64,000 bases of DNA from Undaria pinnatifida (Eukaryota; Sar; Phaeophyceae; Laminariales; Alariaceae): positions 8,914,558 to 8,978,557 of the forward strand of contig JABAKD010000026.1 in NCBI GenBank assembly GCA_012845835.1. Direction: 5' to 3'. Shown in pieces: positions 45,029 to 56,000 of this stretch (position 1 is its first letter; each line of letters begins with the position of its first letter). The notes below the pieces were generated by a model, which had not been told where the DNA came from, ran no database searches, and was given only the letters and a program-made list of their open reading frames with translations. Position numbers and translations under genes: made by a program.

Positions 45029-48000
45029 ATGTCGAAAGACCTTGGCTATAAGCAAGTGCAGAACGTGGAATCTAGGAGGACATGGGACCGTGATTACTAC
45101 GAGGCGAAGGCAAAGGAGAGGCTCGCAAAAGGTGACGACTACCAAGAGAAGGAGGATGCCCCGTCGAGGAGAAGCAACAAGGAGGAATTTCAGCCGGCGG
45201 CCGCAGGGGCGGCCGGACCGGCGGGATCTGCCCGCGCTTACTTGAAGGTGATTTGTCCTTGGGAGTGCTCGTACTCAATCTACTGACTGTAAGACAGCAG
45301 TGCACGTTCAGCTGTTGAGACAAGGGTTGCACCAGGTACCAGTACAGGTTGTGATGTACGAGGTACCAGTCAGTATAACGGAGGGTTCCTCGTACAATTC
45401 TACGTACAGCACTGGTACGACTGTTATCGTAGCTGCGAATTTTCACGTGCACGTGCAGCAGTATCCTTCCTTCTACGAGTACGTATCATCGTCGAACTCG
45501 TAGCAGTGCGTTCGGCTTGGGATCGCCTTGAGATATCGGAATATAATTTTTCCTGCCATCGAAATATCCGGCACGTTTAGGTACGAGCCAGGTACCTTCT
45601 ATGATCCCGACTCGGTACCAGGTACCGGTCTTACGGATGCTTGCGTGGTGGAGATATAAAATATTGTCTGGCATCTGATACCCGTTACGGTACCTGGTAT
45701 TACTACGGTGCCTGGTGCCTCATTGCACTAGGCATAGCGGCACAACGCACAACGTTGCACACTGCTCTTGATACGAACCAGACGAATTCCCTTATGGACT
45801 CATGGACATATACCGGTGCCTGGTCAAGTACACCGGTACGTTACAGGCAAGAAAACGCCAAAGTTACCCGGGTATGAATGCTCTTCTTTGTGTTTTAGAC
45901 ACTTTTTGGACACCGTGGCAGTTCCCCAAGGTCACCGCCCTCGTCCACCTTCACCAGAATGATCACCTGATGCGAGATATCGTCCGTCCATTGTTATAGT
46001 AGTCGGCCCAACCGCCTACCTCCTCTGCCTTCCACGTCCTTTCCCTCCTTCTCCTTGCTTCCTTCCGTCCCCGCCCGCCTCTGCGCCTGCCTCCACGCCT
46101 AGACCCGAGAGAGGAAAGTGGACCTCTCGTCGAAGCTCGGCAAGACGCAAGTGGTGACGGCGGCGTCCACACCTTCACAGCAGGGAGGGTGGTACTGCGA
46201 GACGTGCAAGTGCGGGCTTAAAGACAGCATCAACTATCTGGACCACATCAACGGAAAGAAACACCAGAGAGAGCTGGGCTACAGCATGCGCGTCGAGAGA
46301 TCTACGGTGTCGCAGGTGCGTACAATGTTCTATGTAACGGCGCAGTACTGCTGCGGCGGCAGCAGACAAATACTCGTAGTGAGCAGTGAGCTTGATTGCG
46401 GGCGAGGTGGAGAACGGAGACGACGAGACCCTGAAACTATTGCCGTGGCTTCTGGTATTCAAAGAAAACGCACGATTCGTTCAGGACGGTGGTGCAAGGT
46501 AATAGGTATTAGATTTGCACGCTATGGCTTTCGTGTGTCTGCTCAGCACTTCCTATATTGTGTTTATTGGGTATTTATCAAGGACTATCATGGTGCCGCA
46601 AGCACCGTGTGGGACGGGACGGGAGTGAAAGTTTTTGGGCTCCCGTTGTCAACGGGACTGGACCCCATCGTCAGTTTTTCTGCTCCCATTGTGACGGGAT
46701 GGGACGGGACAATTTGCGTCTAGACGGGACGGCAACGGGACGGGAAATGTCCCATGCTTTCTAGACGGGACGGGAACGGGACGGGAAATGTCCACATGCT
46801 TTCTAGACGGGACGGGAACGGGACGGGAAAATGGGAGTTTTTTTCTTGATGAGGACGGGACGGGAATCGAATATGGCTCCGATCTTTCAGACGGGATGGG
46901 ATGGGACTATCACGTTTTATAGTGGGACGGGAAACAATGGGAAAATTGTCATTGTCGATGGGAAAGACAACGAGAAAGGCAATGGGAAAATTGTAGGGTT
47001 GGGTACTGGCGCGCAGCGCCAGTACAAAGTATACTGGCTGCTGTCGCAGCCAGTATACGGGATCCGATCAGGATATTGGTGGCGCGGCTTCGCCGCGCCA
47101 CCATCGCCCCCCCCCGGCTGGTGAGGGGGCCCCGCCGGAGGCGCCCCCGGAGGGCCCCGCTGGAGGCGCTTTTTCACGCGATTTGGCTTCACTAGAGCAT
47201 AAAAACTGAGCGATTTTGGCTCATCTGACAGAGGCGCTGTGCGAGAAAAACTTACCTTTTTTTTGTTTTTGACATGGGAGAAAGGATCAATTGTTTTGCA
47301 ACGCCTACAAACTCCATGATCGTGGGAGATACAGTCTATCCATTCACATGAGTTGAAATGGATAGCAGAATCATCTAAGAATCATAAGATCATTCCATAG
47401 CGTATTGTACTCTGTAGAAACTAGTAGAAACCGGTGGAATATCTTCCACCAAACCACAACCCCCCGCCACAAGTCAATTGCCAATTGAGAAAAAAAAATG
47501 AACACGAGTGCAATCAGTTGGTGTACCGAGGAAAACAGTAGCTAGAAAAGCAACGGTGGCGACAGATTGCAAGGAGACGACAACGGTGCCAAAGCTACCC
47601 AACCGAAAACCGCTCAGCCAAAGGCGCTGAGTCTCCTTCAGACTTTCTTTGAGCTCGGCGCTAGTCGTGTCTACCACTTCCTCGTCGCCTGCACTATGTG
47701 CTGCTGGCGCAGCGGGCTGCTGCTGCTGCTGCTCTGCTGACCCTGCGGGCGTCGCTGCTGCTGCTGACGCAGCAGCCCCTGAACCACCAGCACCGCCGCC
47801 GGGATCTGCAGCAGATGGCGAGCTGCCAGGGGAGACAAATCTGTGCATGGTCGTATGGTCTCCACCGCTGTGTGATTGTGTGGGGTGTGCTGTGAGGCTG
47901 CGTGTCTCTCTGCGTTCTCTGCGGCAGCCTGAATACATGGGTTTCCGCTGGTTTTCGATCGTATGTGGGGATCTTCGTAGATACTGATGTACTGGCGTAC

Positions 48001-49530
48001 TGGCAAGTCCGTTCACCAGTTTCAGGATACTGCCAGTACTAGTACTACTGGCAGTACGTACTGGCTCAGTACCCAACCCTAGAAAATTGCCAGTGTCGAT
48101 GGGAAAGACACCGGGCTTTGTCGGCTCGTACAAACTTCATCATATGGCCGCAGATGACCTCGCCGTCTGGGAGCAACCCCGACGCGGGCAGCTTTCGTTT
48201 CACCGCACTTCACGTTCTTCTTGTTCACAGCTGGCTCGAACTCCACGCAATACTTCCAAACCCCTGACGTCTGCTTGTTTCTCCCAACGCCTGCACCCAT
48301 CTTATTCACGGGAGTACCACCGATCGCAAATGACGGACTTGGCTGTGCCGGAGGCTCAGAAGCCGAGCCACCACCGGCCGATTCCGCCATGAGGAACGTG
48401 TGTGTGTGGTGCGTGTGTGGTGCGTTTGTGGTGCGTCTCTCTCCAAAAGTGAAAAAAAAAAAAAATGGGAGAGCTGACAGCGTACCACAACAATAATTAA
48501 TTAAATCCAAGATTCACATATTAATAAATATGAAATACAACTTGTACTGAAACTGAGAAACTACACGTAAGTGGGAAGTGCAAATGGGAGTTTTGGGAGG
48601 TTGAGTGGGAAGCGCAAATGGGAGGAGGATGGTAACTGACAATGGGAGTAGCATGTCCACGATGGTCATGGGAACGGGAGTACCGGGATAGTGGGACGGG
48701 AAGCAAGTGGGACGGGATAAATTATCCTGCCAACGGGATGGGAAGTGATGGGATGGGAGAAGGTATCCTGCCAACGGGATGGGAAGTGATGGGACGGGAG
48801 AAAGTATCCGACGATGTGATGGGAAGCAAGGTGGGGACGGGAGGACGGGAGGATACTATTTCGGCCATATGGGACGGAAAGGGGTAGGAAAAACATGATG
48901 GGATGGGAAGGGAGGTCGTGGACGGGAGACGTTTCACGATGGGACGGGACGGGACGGGAATACCCGTCCCGTCCCGTTCTCTATGGGAATTCCCGTCCTG
49001 TTGACTCCCATGATAATCCTTGGTATTTATCGAGTATTCAAGTGTTTGCGTTAAAATATTTCACTAAAAAATCTTCCATCATGCTAGAAAAAGGCCAGAT
49101 TCACTCCGGCATGCTTTTGGTTGTGTTTGCGGTGAACGAATCGCAGAAAACGCGTACACGGCCTCCATATCACAGGCGGGGAGCGGGGAGGCAACCTCAA
49201 ATTTTGAATTTAGACATGGTGCGGTAGCACCTAGACTCACCGACAGGGGCAGGCCCAGCACAACACCAATAGACAAACAGCAGCACAGCAGCAGCAGCAG
49301 CGCAGTAGCAGCACCGCAGCCGCAGCAGCAGCAGCATCAGTAGCAGTGGCGGGGGCGGGGGCGGAGGTGGCGGTGGCGATAGCCCCGCGAAATGAGTTGC
49401 GGCACAGCAGCTCGGCCTGGCTCGATCATCACGATCATCACCACAACAACAGAACAGCCAGTTATTTATATTTTTTTTCAGAAACAAACGCAGGAGACAC
49501 CAACCGCAGCCGCAGCACAACAGCCGCCGC

Positions 49531-49579
<49 letters not shown>

Positions 49580-51255
49580 CGGCGGCGGCGGTGCGGTGTG
49601 GGTGGCGGTGGCGGCGGTACGGCGTGGGTGGCGGTCGCGGTGGAGGCTTCGGCGACAGCGTTGTGGGATAGCGACGGTAATTGACAAAATCAGCACCGAA
49701 GACGACATCACTCAGCAGCAGAGAACGAGGTCACATCGTAGAGAGCGCGGGATCGCTGGCTCACGAGGACCTACCCCTGAGGTTGCTCGTATGCGCCATG
49801 CTTCCCCAGCTACTATTTGGTGCCTCCGCATCAATGTTGGGTTGTGTCTACCGCTGCCAAGCACAGCGTACAGCGATCAGTGTCTGCTGTGTGCTGCCGT
49901 GTGGCTTGTGCCCTCGTGCCCTCTGATTGGTGCGCCGGTGTGCCCGGTGTTGGTAGGCCAATCGTATGATCTGGTCGTTATTGATGGATGTTCACTCTAA
50001 ATCGTTCACTCAAATTGGAATTTCCATGCCGTTTTTGGCCAATTTTTCCTTCAAAGTTCGCTCGGCGGGAACATTTGCTTGAATTTGTTGATTGAATTTA
50101 TTTAACACAAACACTCGATTGTCACTCTCGGAGCTCTTTTTATGATACGAAGGAACACGAATTGAACTCAAAACCGCCCCACACGATTTTGCACCGTCTA
50201 GCGCGTGGGGTCGGTTTGCCTTTGCCTTCGCGACTAGGGAGGTGTTCGTTCGTAGCCCAACAGGTAGTTTGTTCCAACCAACAGCAGTATTAACACTGCT
50301 GTACGTCGCGCTCTGTGATTTCCCGCGTTTACAGGTGAAGGACCGGTTGAAGATGCACAAAAAGCTGGAAGAGGATCGGATTTCCGGTGCGTTGAATAAG
50401 CCGTCCGCGGAAGACGAGTTTGATTCAAGGGTTCGGGAGTCGGAGGTGAGAAAGCGGCCCGCACGCGCCGCAAATGCGTCACATCGTTACCGCCACTGCG
50501 TTATAGAAACCCGCTAGAGGGAGGTATCTCCCTGCGAGAGAAAACCTGCGCCCGATTTCGTTCCGCTTCGGTTTGTGCTGGATGGTGACGAATATTCCCT
50601 ATAGTTCAGAGGCCCGGAAATTAGCGATGAAGGCACTATAGCGGGTTGCTTGGCGGGTATCAGCGGTGAAACGAAGTGCATCCTCTAGAGTCTGGGCAGT
50701 GATTTCAAGCCTGACGCGGTTTTTGTACTCGTGGCCACTTTCGCCGTGTATTTTTTGAAGCGTTTCCGTAGAACACGCACGTGCTCGAACCGCATTATTC
50801 GCTTGCGCTGCCGGGGTTGTAACGAAGACCACTGATAGGGACAGCTTACGCTATACCTACAATGGGACCCGAAGGGTGCGCCAGCTAGCGTTGGGCTGCG
50901 AAAGCAACTGAGTCAAATCGACACACGACGCGTATGAAAATACGTGGAAGTGTGGTGAGCTAAAGTTTTTTTTTTTTCCCCATCCGCCGGAGGATAAAAA
51001 AAAAAAAAGTAATATGCGTTGCCCCCCCCCCGGCCATAATTTTGCGCTCATAAACCTTGTCTGCGTCGGTCGCCTCCGCCCCCCCCCCCCCGCATTGAAA
51101 AGGACAACGAAGCACGACGAAAGCGCCAGAAGAAGGACGCCAAACGGCAGGCGAAGAAGAAGCAGCAAGAAGAGGAGGAGGAGAGGGATTTCGAAGACCC
51201 CGAAATGGCGGCGATGATGGGCTTTGGTGGTTTCGGAGGAGGCAGCAAGAAGTAG
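45029..51255 (+). CDS. ZMAT2: zinc finger matrin-type 2 / Snu23, spliceosomal protein (4 exons)
   Basis: ZMAT2 (yeast Snu23) joins the U4/U6.U5 tri-snRNP and the spliceosomal B complex in the nucleus and acts near the 5' splice site before activation. Exons: 45029-45247, 46103-46315, 50335-50445, 51103-51255 (TAG). All junctions are phase 0 and give 231 residues, compared with 199 in human. The N terminus has the family's RRTWDRDYYE segment, followed by KVDLSSKLGK. The zinc finger (about residues 103-128) is C-x2-C-x12-H-x5-H within WYCETCKCGLKDSINYLDH. It is followed by the signature GKKHQRELGYSMRVERST, a charged helix, and the conserved end DPEMAAMMGFGGFG. Intron 2 (4.0 kb) carries nested hAT elements. 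The acceptor of exon 2 (CGCCTAG|ACC) was chosen because it restores the conserved KVDL context in phase. Confidence 0.95.
46571..46578. repeat. target site duplication GTATTTAT, left copy
   Basis: Eight bases immediately before the outer hAT element. The identical octamer follows the element at 49023-49030. Confidence 0.9.
46994..48081. mobile_element. hAT-type DNA transposon, non-autonomous (nested)
   Basis: The termini TAGGGTTGGGTACTG are perfect inverted repeats over 15 bp and are flanked by an exact 8-bp duplication, GAAAATTG, at 46986-46993 and 48082-48089. TAGGG ends with an 8-bp duplication are characteristic of hAT elements. The 1088 bp are too short for a transposase. Both ends are packed with GTACTGG/CCAGTAC motifs arranged as perfect hairpins: 47003-47025, 47029-47058, 47077-47103 and 48028-48056. 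Insertion into the outer element shows it moved later. Confidence 0.92.
47474..47848 (-). CDS. uncertain ORF inside the nested hAT element
   Basis: The frame is open for 124 codons from an ATG at 47848. The product would start MHRFVSPGSSPSAADPGG, continue through an alanine/glutamine/glycine-rich stretch and a short acidic helix (TSAELKESLKETQRLW), and end in a hydrophobic stretch of about 20 residues that could span a membrane. I recognise no family. It may be a leftover of a transposase N-terminal region or chance. GC-rich trinucleotide content (CTG, GCT) keeps the frame open. Confidence 0.2.
   Translation of the reverse strand: MHRFVSPGSSPSAADPGGGAGGSGAAASAAAATPAGSAEQQQQQPAAPAAHSAGDEEVVDTTSAELKESLKETQRLWLSGFRLGSFGTVVVSLQSVATVAFLATVFLGTPTDCTRVHFFFSIGN
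48079..48390 (-). pseudogene. BED-finger-like remnant of hAT transposase
   Basis: From the ATG at 48390, 103 codons run to a TAG that belongs to the terminal repeat of the nested element. The segment SGVWKYCVEFEP..NKKNVKC resembles the start of a BED zinc finger, as found at the N terminus of many hAT transposases. The second cysteine and the histidine pair are not present in frame, so the finger cannot fold. No catalytic region follows. The likeness is short, so confidence is modest. Confidence 0.45.
48944..48977. repeat. perfect hairpin in GGGAC array
   Basis: Fifteen bases of (CGGGA)-type sequence pair exactly with the facing (CCCGT) stretch across a 4-base loop (AATA), at the inner side of the right end of the outer hAT element. 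Confidence 0.9.
49023..49030. repeat. target site duplication GTATTTAT, right copy
   Basis: Identical to 46571-46578; together they mark the insertion of the outer hAT element. Confidence 0.9.
49262..49660. repeat. CAG/CGG trinucleotide tracts in ZMAT2 intron 2
   Basis: (CAG)n occurs at 49265-49340 and, as about 14 uninterrupted units, at 49533-49576, with CGG/GGT-rich sequence around. The polyglutamine and polyserine frames here are not supported as exons. Confidence 0.85.
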
Positions 51256-53032
51256 CCAAGCAGGACTTGCCCTCGTTTTTTTCTATGCGCTGCTGCTTTG
51301 TTGTGATGGTGGCGGGTGGCGTATTTTTATTGGTTGTGCGCTTGCGAGATGGGAACGGCCCAGTAGCAGGAGCCGGATATGGCGCGCTCTGTTTGGGACC
51401 GAATCACTTGTAGTTTGCTTTCGGACAGCGGGGCTACGGGCCTTCTGGTTCGTCGTTGGGCATTCTGTTGAAATCTGGTGGGGAGTGATATGGTGGACTC
51501 ACACCTCGGATAAGATGACCAATGGCGTCAATCTGTAGATTGGTGCTGCTGTTGTCGCAAGGCTTCGACAAGACTTTTTGCGTTTTGGGGAAATTGGGAT
51601 AGTAAGCGGATGTGACGATTCTTGAGCGCTGCGCGTCTAAACGGTCTTCCGCCGACGTGGCAGCTGTAGTATGATTTGCGCCATGCACAACGCCATATCC
51701 CACATTATTGCTGTATTATTGAACACAACACGTGATGATCCCACGCGAGATATAGCACAGCGACCAACGACGATGTTTTAGAGCTTGGACATACATGGCA
51801 TGCTATGCGCATAAGCGCCTACTGGCTTCAAAGAAATATGCGTGTTGTTCATACAATGTGCATGGTTCAGCGGCACAACGAAGTAGTTGGAGCTGGTTGA
51901 AGGCGTGTCAATCATCGAGATTTCATGCGCATCGCGTACGTAGGTTGTGGTCGTTCGTGAAATTTGGCGTATTGAAGCTGGAGAACGAGGTCGTTGATAA
52001 AAACGGTAGCTATGTAGACTGCTATGGAGGCGGCAGTAAACATTGTATGTGCGGTATGTGTGCCGTATTTTACATGCAATATAACTGCTGTGGTTCAGTG
52101 CTCGAGAGGACATGCTCGGTGCTCGAGAGCATATACTCAATTTCGTTGTCGCGCTTCTTGTAGTAGTGTAGTACGATTAAGTGCAGCCAACGGGAGAACG
52201 ACCAGCAAGCACAATCAACTCGGAAACACGATACCTGTACACTTGGAAGTCGTATTATTGGTGACGGCGTTTTCTTGCGAGCGGATGGCTGTGGTCGAAA
52301 ACTTAAACTTGAAGCCCACCATGCAGCTGACACCAACCACGTCGAGGTCTCTTAGTGCTTCTTTTCGACAAACAAATCGGCATCATTCATTATTTTTCGC
52401 AAAATAACCGAATCCAGCCCACAACGCCGTGTATGATGGGTGTAAATAAACCGGTACACCTGCGATTTAAGAGTATTCCATCAAAGCGTCGCATTTGACG
52501 TATTAAATAGAGCGGCGGAAGGCTTGCGGCCTCATCGAATTAATTGTTGTAGACTCCGCCGGATTGGGCATCTTTTCTCAGAACAGATATCCACGCCGTG
52601 GCTCGACCAAGACGACGCTGCCAGCAGCAGCAGCAGCGGTTGAGACTCGACAGGAGTACGTACAGCGCCCCCCGGGACAGAGGATCGCAGGATCCAGTAG
52701 TATCCAGCAGAACCCAGGATAAACACGCGCTTTCGGCTTTTACTATTAATAGTACTGCTGTGTGGGGGGTGGGGGGTGGGGTGTGGGTGCAAAATCCTTT
52801 CCAAGATGCCTTCCAAGCCACGTGAACACCCTTTCGATTTTTGAAACTGCCGGCGAGGCAGGCTTTCACGCCGCCGTCCTCCTCCCTGTTCTTTCTCCAA
52901 CTACAACGACAGTTAGCAAGCTATCGTTGTCCTCGTAGACAAGGTACACGGGTAGCACAAGAGACCTTCGTAGCACCCGCTGCACCTTCCTGCGACGGTT
53001 GCTTTAGGCTTCGGCCGTGTGTCGCGTTTGCG
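51256..53032. other. intergenic between ZMAT2 and CFAP53
   Basis: It holds the 3' flank of ZMAT2 and the promoter/5' UTR of CFAP53. I see no further gene. A TATTAATA palindrome lies at 52744-52751. Confidence 0.5.
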
Positions 53033-56000
53033 ATGTTCGGCGAGTCGCAGTTCAAGCCGAGGCACAACTCTCATCAGGGTCGGTTTGAAAAGCAGAGGGA
53101 AAATGAGAGACGATGGGAGCAGTCGGTTCAGGGCATCGCAGCAACGGACAAGGTGTGCAATGGCGTGCATTTGAGATGAGAGGAAGGGCTGTGCTCGGTA
53201 TCTCCCCATCGGTTCCATGCGCCTTAAGCCGACCAAACCCAATAACTGGTGTTAGATTCCGCCTACTTTACCAGGTACCAGGTACTCCGTATTGGTACTC
53301 TGTGATAGCTGGGTACTGACGGCTGCGTCGTGCCTGGTACCTCGTACCGCAGCAGTAGTGCTGTCGTACCAGGTACTTGCTACTGCCGTACCCCGTAGCA
53401 ACAGCAGTTGAGATCCTTTAGCAGTAGTGCTGTCGTACCAGGTACTTGCTACTGCCGTACCCCGTAGCAACAGCAGTTGATATCCTTTATAATCTCTCTC
53501 GAGCGCTCCGTTCCGTCTCATTGGCCCAGCCTACCTCTATTCAATTGCCTCTAGCAGCAGTAGCCGATACCCCCCATCGTCTCTCTGTCGAGCGCTTCGT
53601 TCCTTCCCAATCACCCAGTCTGTCTCTGTTGCTTTGATTGTACGAGTAGTCGAATTGTTGCCCCCGCGGTCTGCTTCCGGCGTAACCACCGTAGCGCCAC
53701 GCTGGTGTTGGTCCCCTTGTTTATGCAGGTAATCGCGTTTGCCAACTGGGAGAACAAAACGGCAGGAACGATTGCCTCACGACTAGGCAAGGAGCGGCTG
53801 AAGAACTTGCAGGGGGCAGATGCCGAGGAGCTACTCGCGCGTCGGCACCGCGTGGCCGACCTGTACAACCGAGAGATGGAGCAGTGGGAGCGGGAGGTAT
53901 TGCCACGTTCACATCTCGAGAGCTACATGTTACTGCTGCTGCAAGTTTGAGTTTACGTAGTAGGCTAACATAGCGCAACGTCGTAGGAGACAGGCACGGG
54001 ACCACTTGTGTGTGTTCCTCGTAGTAAACCGTTATTTCTACCGGCATCCAGCACATCCAGTATCCGTGCCGATGCTTCCTCCTAGAGAGATACAAGCTCT
54101 TTGGTTAGGGTATGGTAGCTCCAGACGACAGAACATAATTTGCGTTCGGGGTATTGGCGCGACCTCGACGAGTACTGATGGGCACATTTACCTACGCATT
54201 AATAGAACATTCTGAAGGTATCAAGTGCATTGCGGAACGCCCCTCTTACGTAGAGGTCCCTTTTCCGTTCTCCAAGCTTCTCGTCTATGGCAGAACGGTA
54301 TGCGGTGCTGGCGATTTCTCTCATAATGCCTTGCTCTGCTCTTTACTCCCGCCGGTGGCACTGTGGACGCTGGGTCTTGCGCAGATTCTGAATAGCGCAG
54401 AGACTGCCGAGGAGCGGAAGCTGCGCATTCTGGACAAGGCCAACAAGCTCAAGAACGCCAGGGAAGGGGCGAGGTAAGACCGCGTCTTCGGTGGTGCACT
54501 CATAGAATACGTCGTGTATCGATCGATGATTCGCGTTTTGCGTGCTATTTCTTCCCTCGGACAAGCGTCTTCGCATCGTTTTGCGCGAAATCGACGGACT
54601 CCTGGATCGACAGCGGTTCGCTTTGGGGTCACAGTTACGGGCAGCAAGCGGTTGCCCCAAGAGTGAATTAACGTGTTAGGAGCACCTCGCAGCAAAGACG
54701 AGGCCTATTCTCTCCAATCGCGGCATATAATGGCGCGGCGTCGGCTGTCTTTGGCCGGAGACGCGTGGCGACCGGCGTGTCCCTCGATTTTCTTACGTTA
54801 ACTTTGCTTCGGAAATGGGAAATTGTCGATGTCTCACCACCACGCCTGCCGACCATTTTCCATGCACCACGGTCGTCCGTCTCCCGCCAAAGACACCCAC
54901 CTCCCCCGGCACGAAAACGGAAACGAAAATGAGCGCCTGCACCGGTACCTGTCAGGCGTTGTTTGCCCGTATCCTGAGCAAAGATGGGCGCACATTTGAA
55001 CAACCCAATCTTATTGAGCTGTGCGGCGCCTCTCATGTCTCCCTTTCCTTCTTGCAGAGTAGTTAGGGTTTGTCCCTACTTCTTTGCCACCCCCCCCCCT
55101 CCTCCTTCTCTGTTTAGGAGTTTGGAACTTTCCCGCAACATATCCCCGCCCCCCCACTACCATTTAGTCCTCGCACCTCGCCGCCGCCGGCGCCGCCCTC
55201 TCCGGCCGCTCCGTGCCGGCCCCCACAACAGGCTGAAGTACGTTCAGGAGTGCTATGACCGCCAGTGGCGTGACGCCTGTGACGACGCGCGAACCCTCGA
55301 CTCCAAGGCGAATACCGAGTGGGTCACGGCGCAGCGGTGGGAGCAGGTCGCGGAGAGGGTAGCAACGGAGAAGGCGAGTGGTTTGGTCTGTCGTGAATGG
55401 CTCTGGTCGAGCTTCTTGGGCAGGGGGGGAGGGGGAGGGCATCCATGTAGGAAGGGGTGGAGGGGGATCAGAGTGGGAGCGGAAATGTGACTGTTGTCAC
55501 ACTCATCGTGTTGTTTTTTCGGGATTTATCGCATTTCTGGGCTCGTTGTTGTGACAGGATAGTACTCTACGGCAGATATGAACCTATTTTGTATTTGGGG
55601 CTTGATGTCCCTCAGGCGGGTATGAAAACGACAGCGTGTTTTTATATTCGGGCGGAGAACGCTTGCCCTCGGTGTGCATTGGGGCCAAAGACACCGCACC
55701 TACGGCCATGTGAGCGCTCTTGCTGCTACAATATGTACTGGTATTGGGCGCGAGTTGCCCGCGTTCTGCCCACCCTGCATTTTCTTCGAGTGTCTGAGTC
55801 GAGTTCCCGCTGGACACCGCCAGGTACGACGAACTCCACCAATTACTGCTGTGCAGCGTTCTACCGGCGACCGCCCGAATGATCCGCTTGCACCCGCCGT
55901 CTCACCTGGCCTCCCTTCCTTCCAGGAAAACGCGAGACTGGAGGAGATGCACATGGAAAAGATCCGCGAGCGTATTCGCTACCTGGAGACCCAGGAGCAA

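Larger units (their letters stand above)
46579..49022 (-). mobile_element. hAT-type DNA transposon, non-autonomous (outer)
   Basis: The element is bounded by 15-bp terminal inverted repeats, CAAGGACTATCATGG on the left and CAAGGATTATCATGG (reverse complement) on the right, with one mismatch. It is flanked by an exact 8-bp duplication, GTATTTAT. Termini of the form CA..G and an 8-bp duplication are typical of the hAT superfamily. Both subterminal regions (about 46607-46870 and 48598-48960) are arrays of GGGACGGGA units in the same orientation. A BED-finger-like ORF remnant lies on the minus strand at 48079-48390, but no transposase catalytic domain is present, so it must rely on a transposase made elsewhere. 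It carries a nested second element (46994-48081). Without that element it would be about 1.35 kb. The host site is ZMAT2 intron 2. Confidence 0.9.

Noticed and set aside
49392..50000. Plus-strand 202-codon frame with polyserine
   Set aside because: It lies in ZMAT2 intron 2 across (CAG)n and GGC tracts; ZMAT2 is complete and in phase without it.
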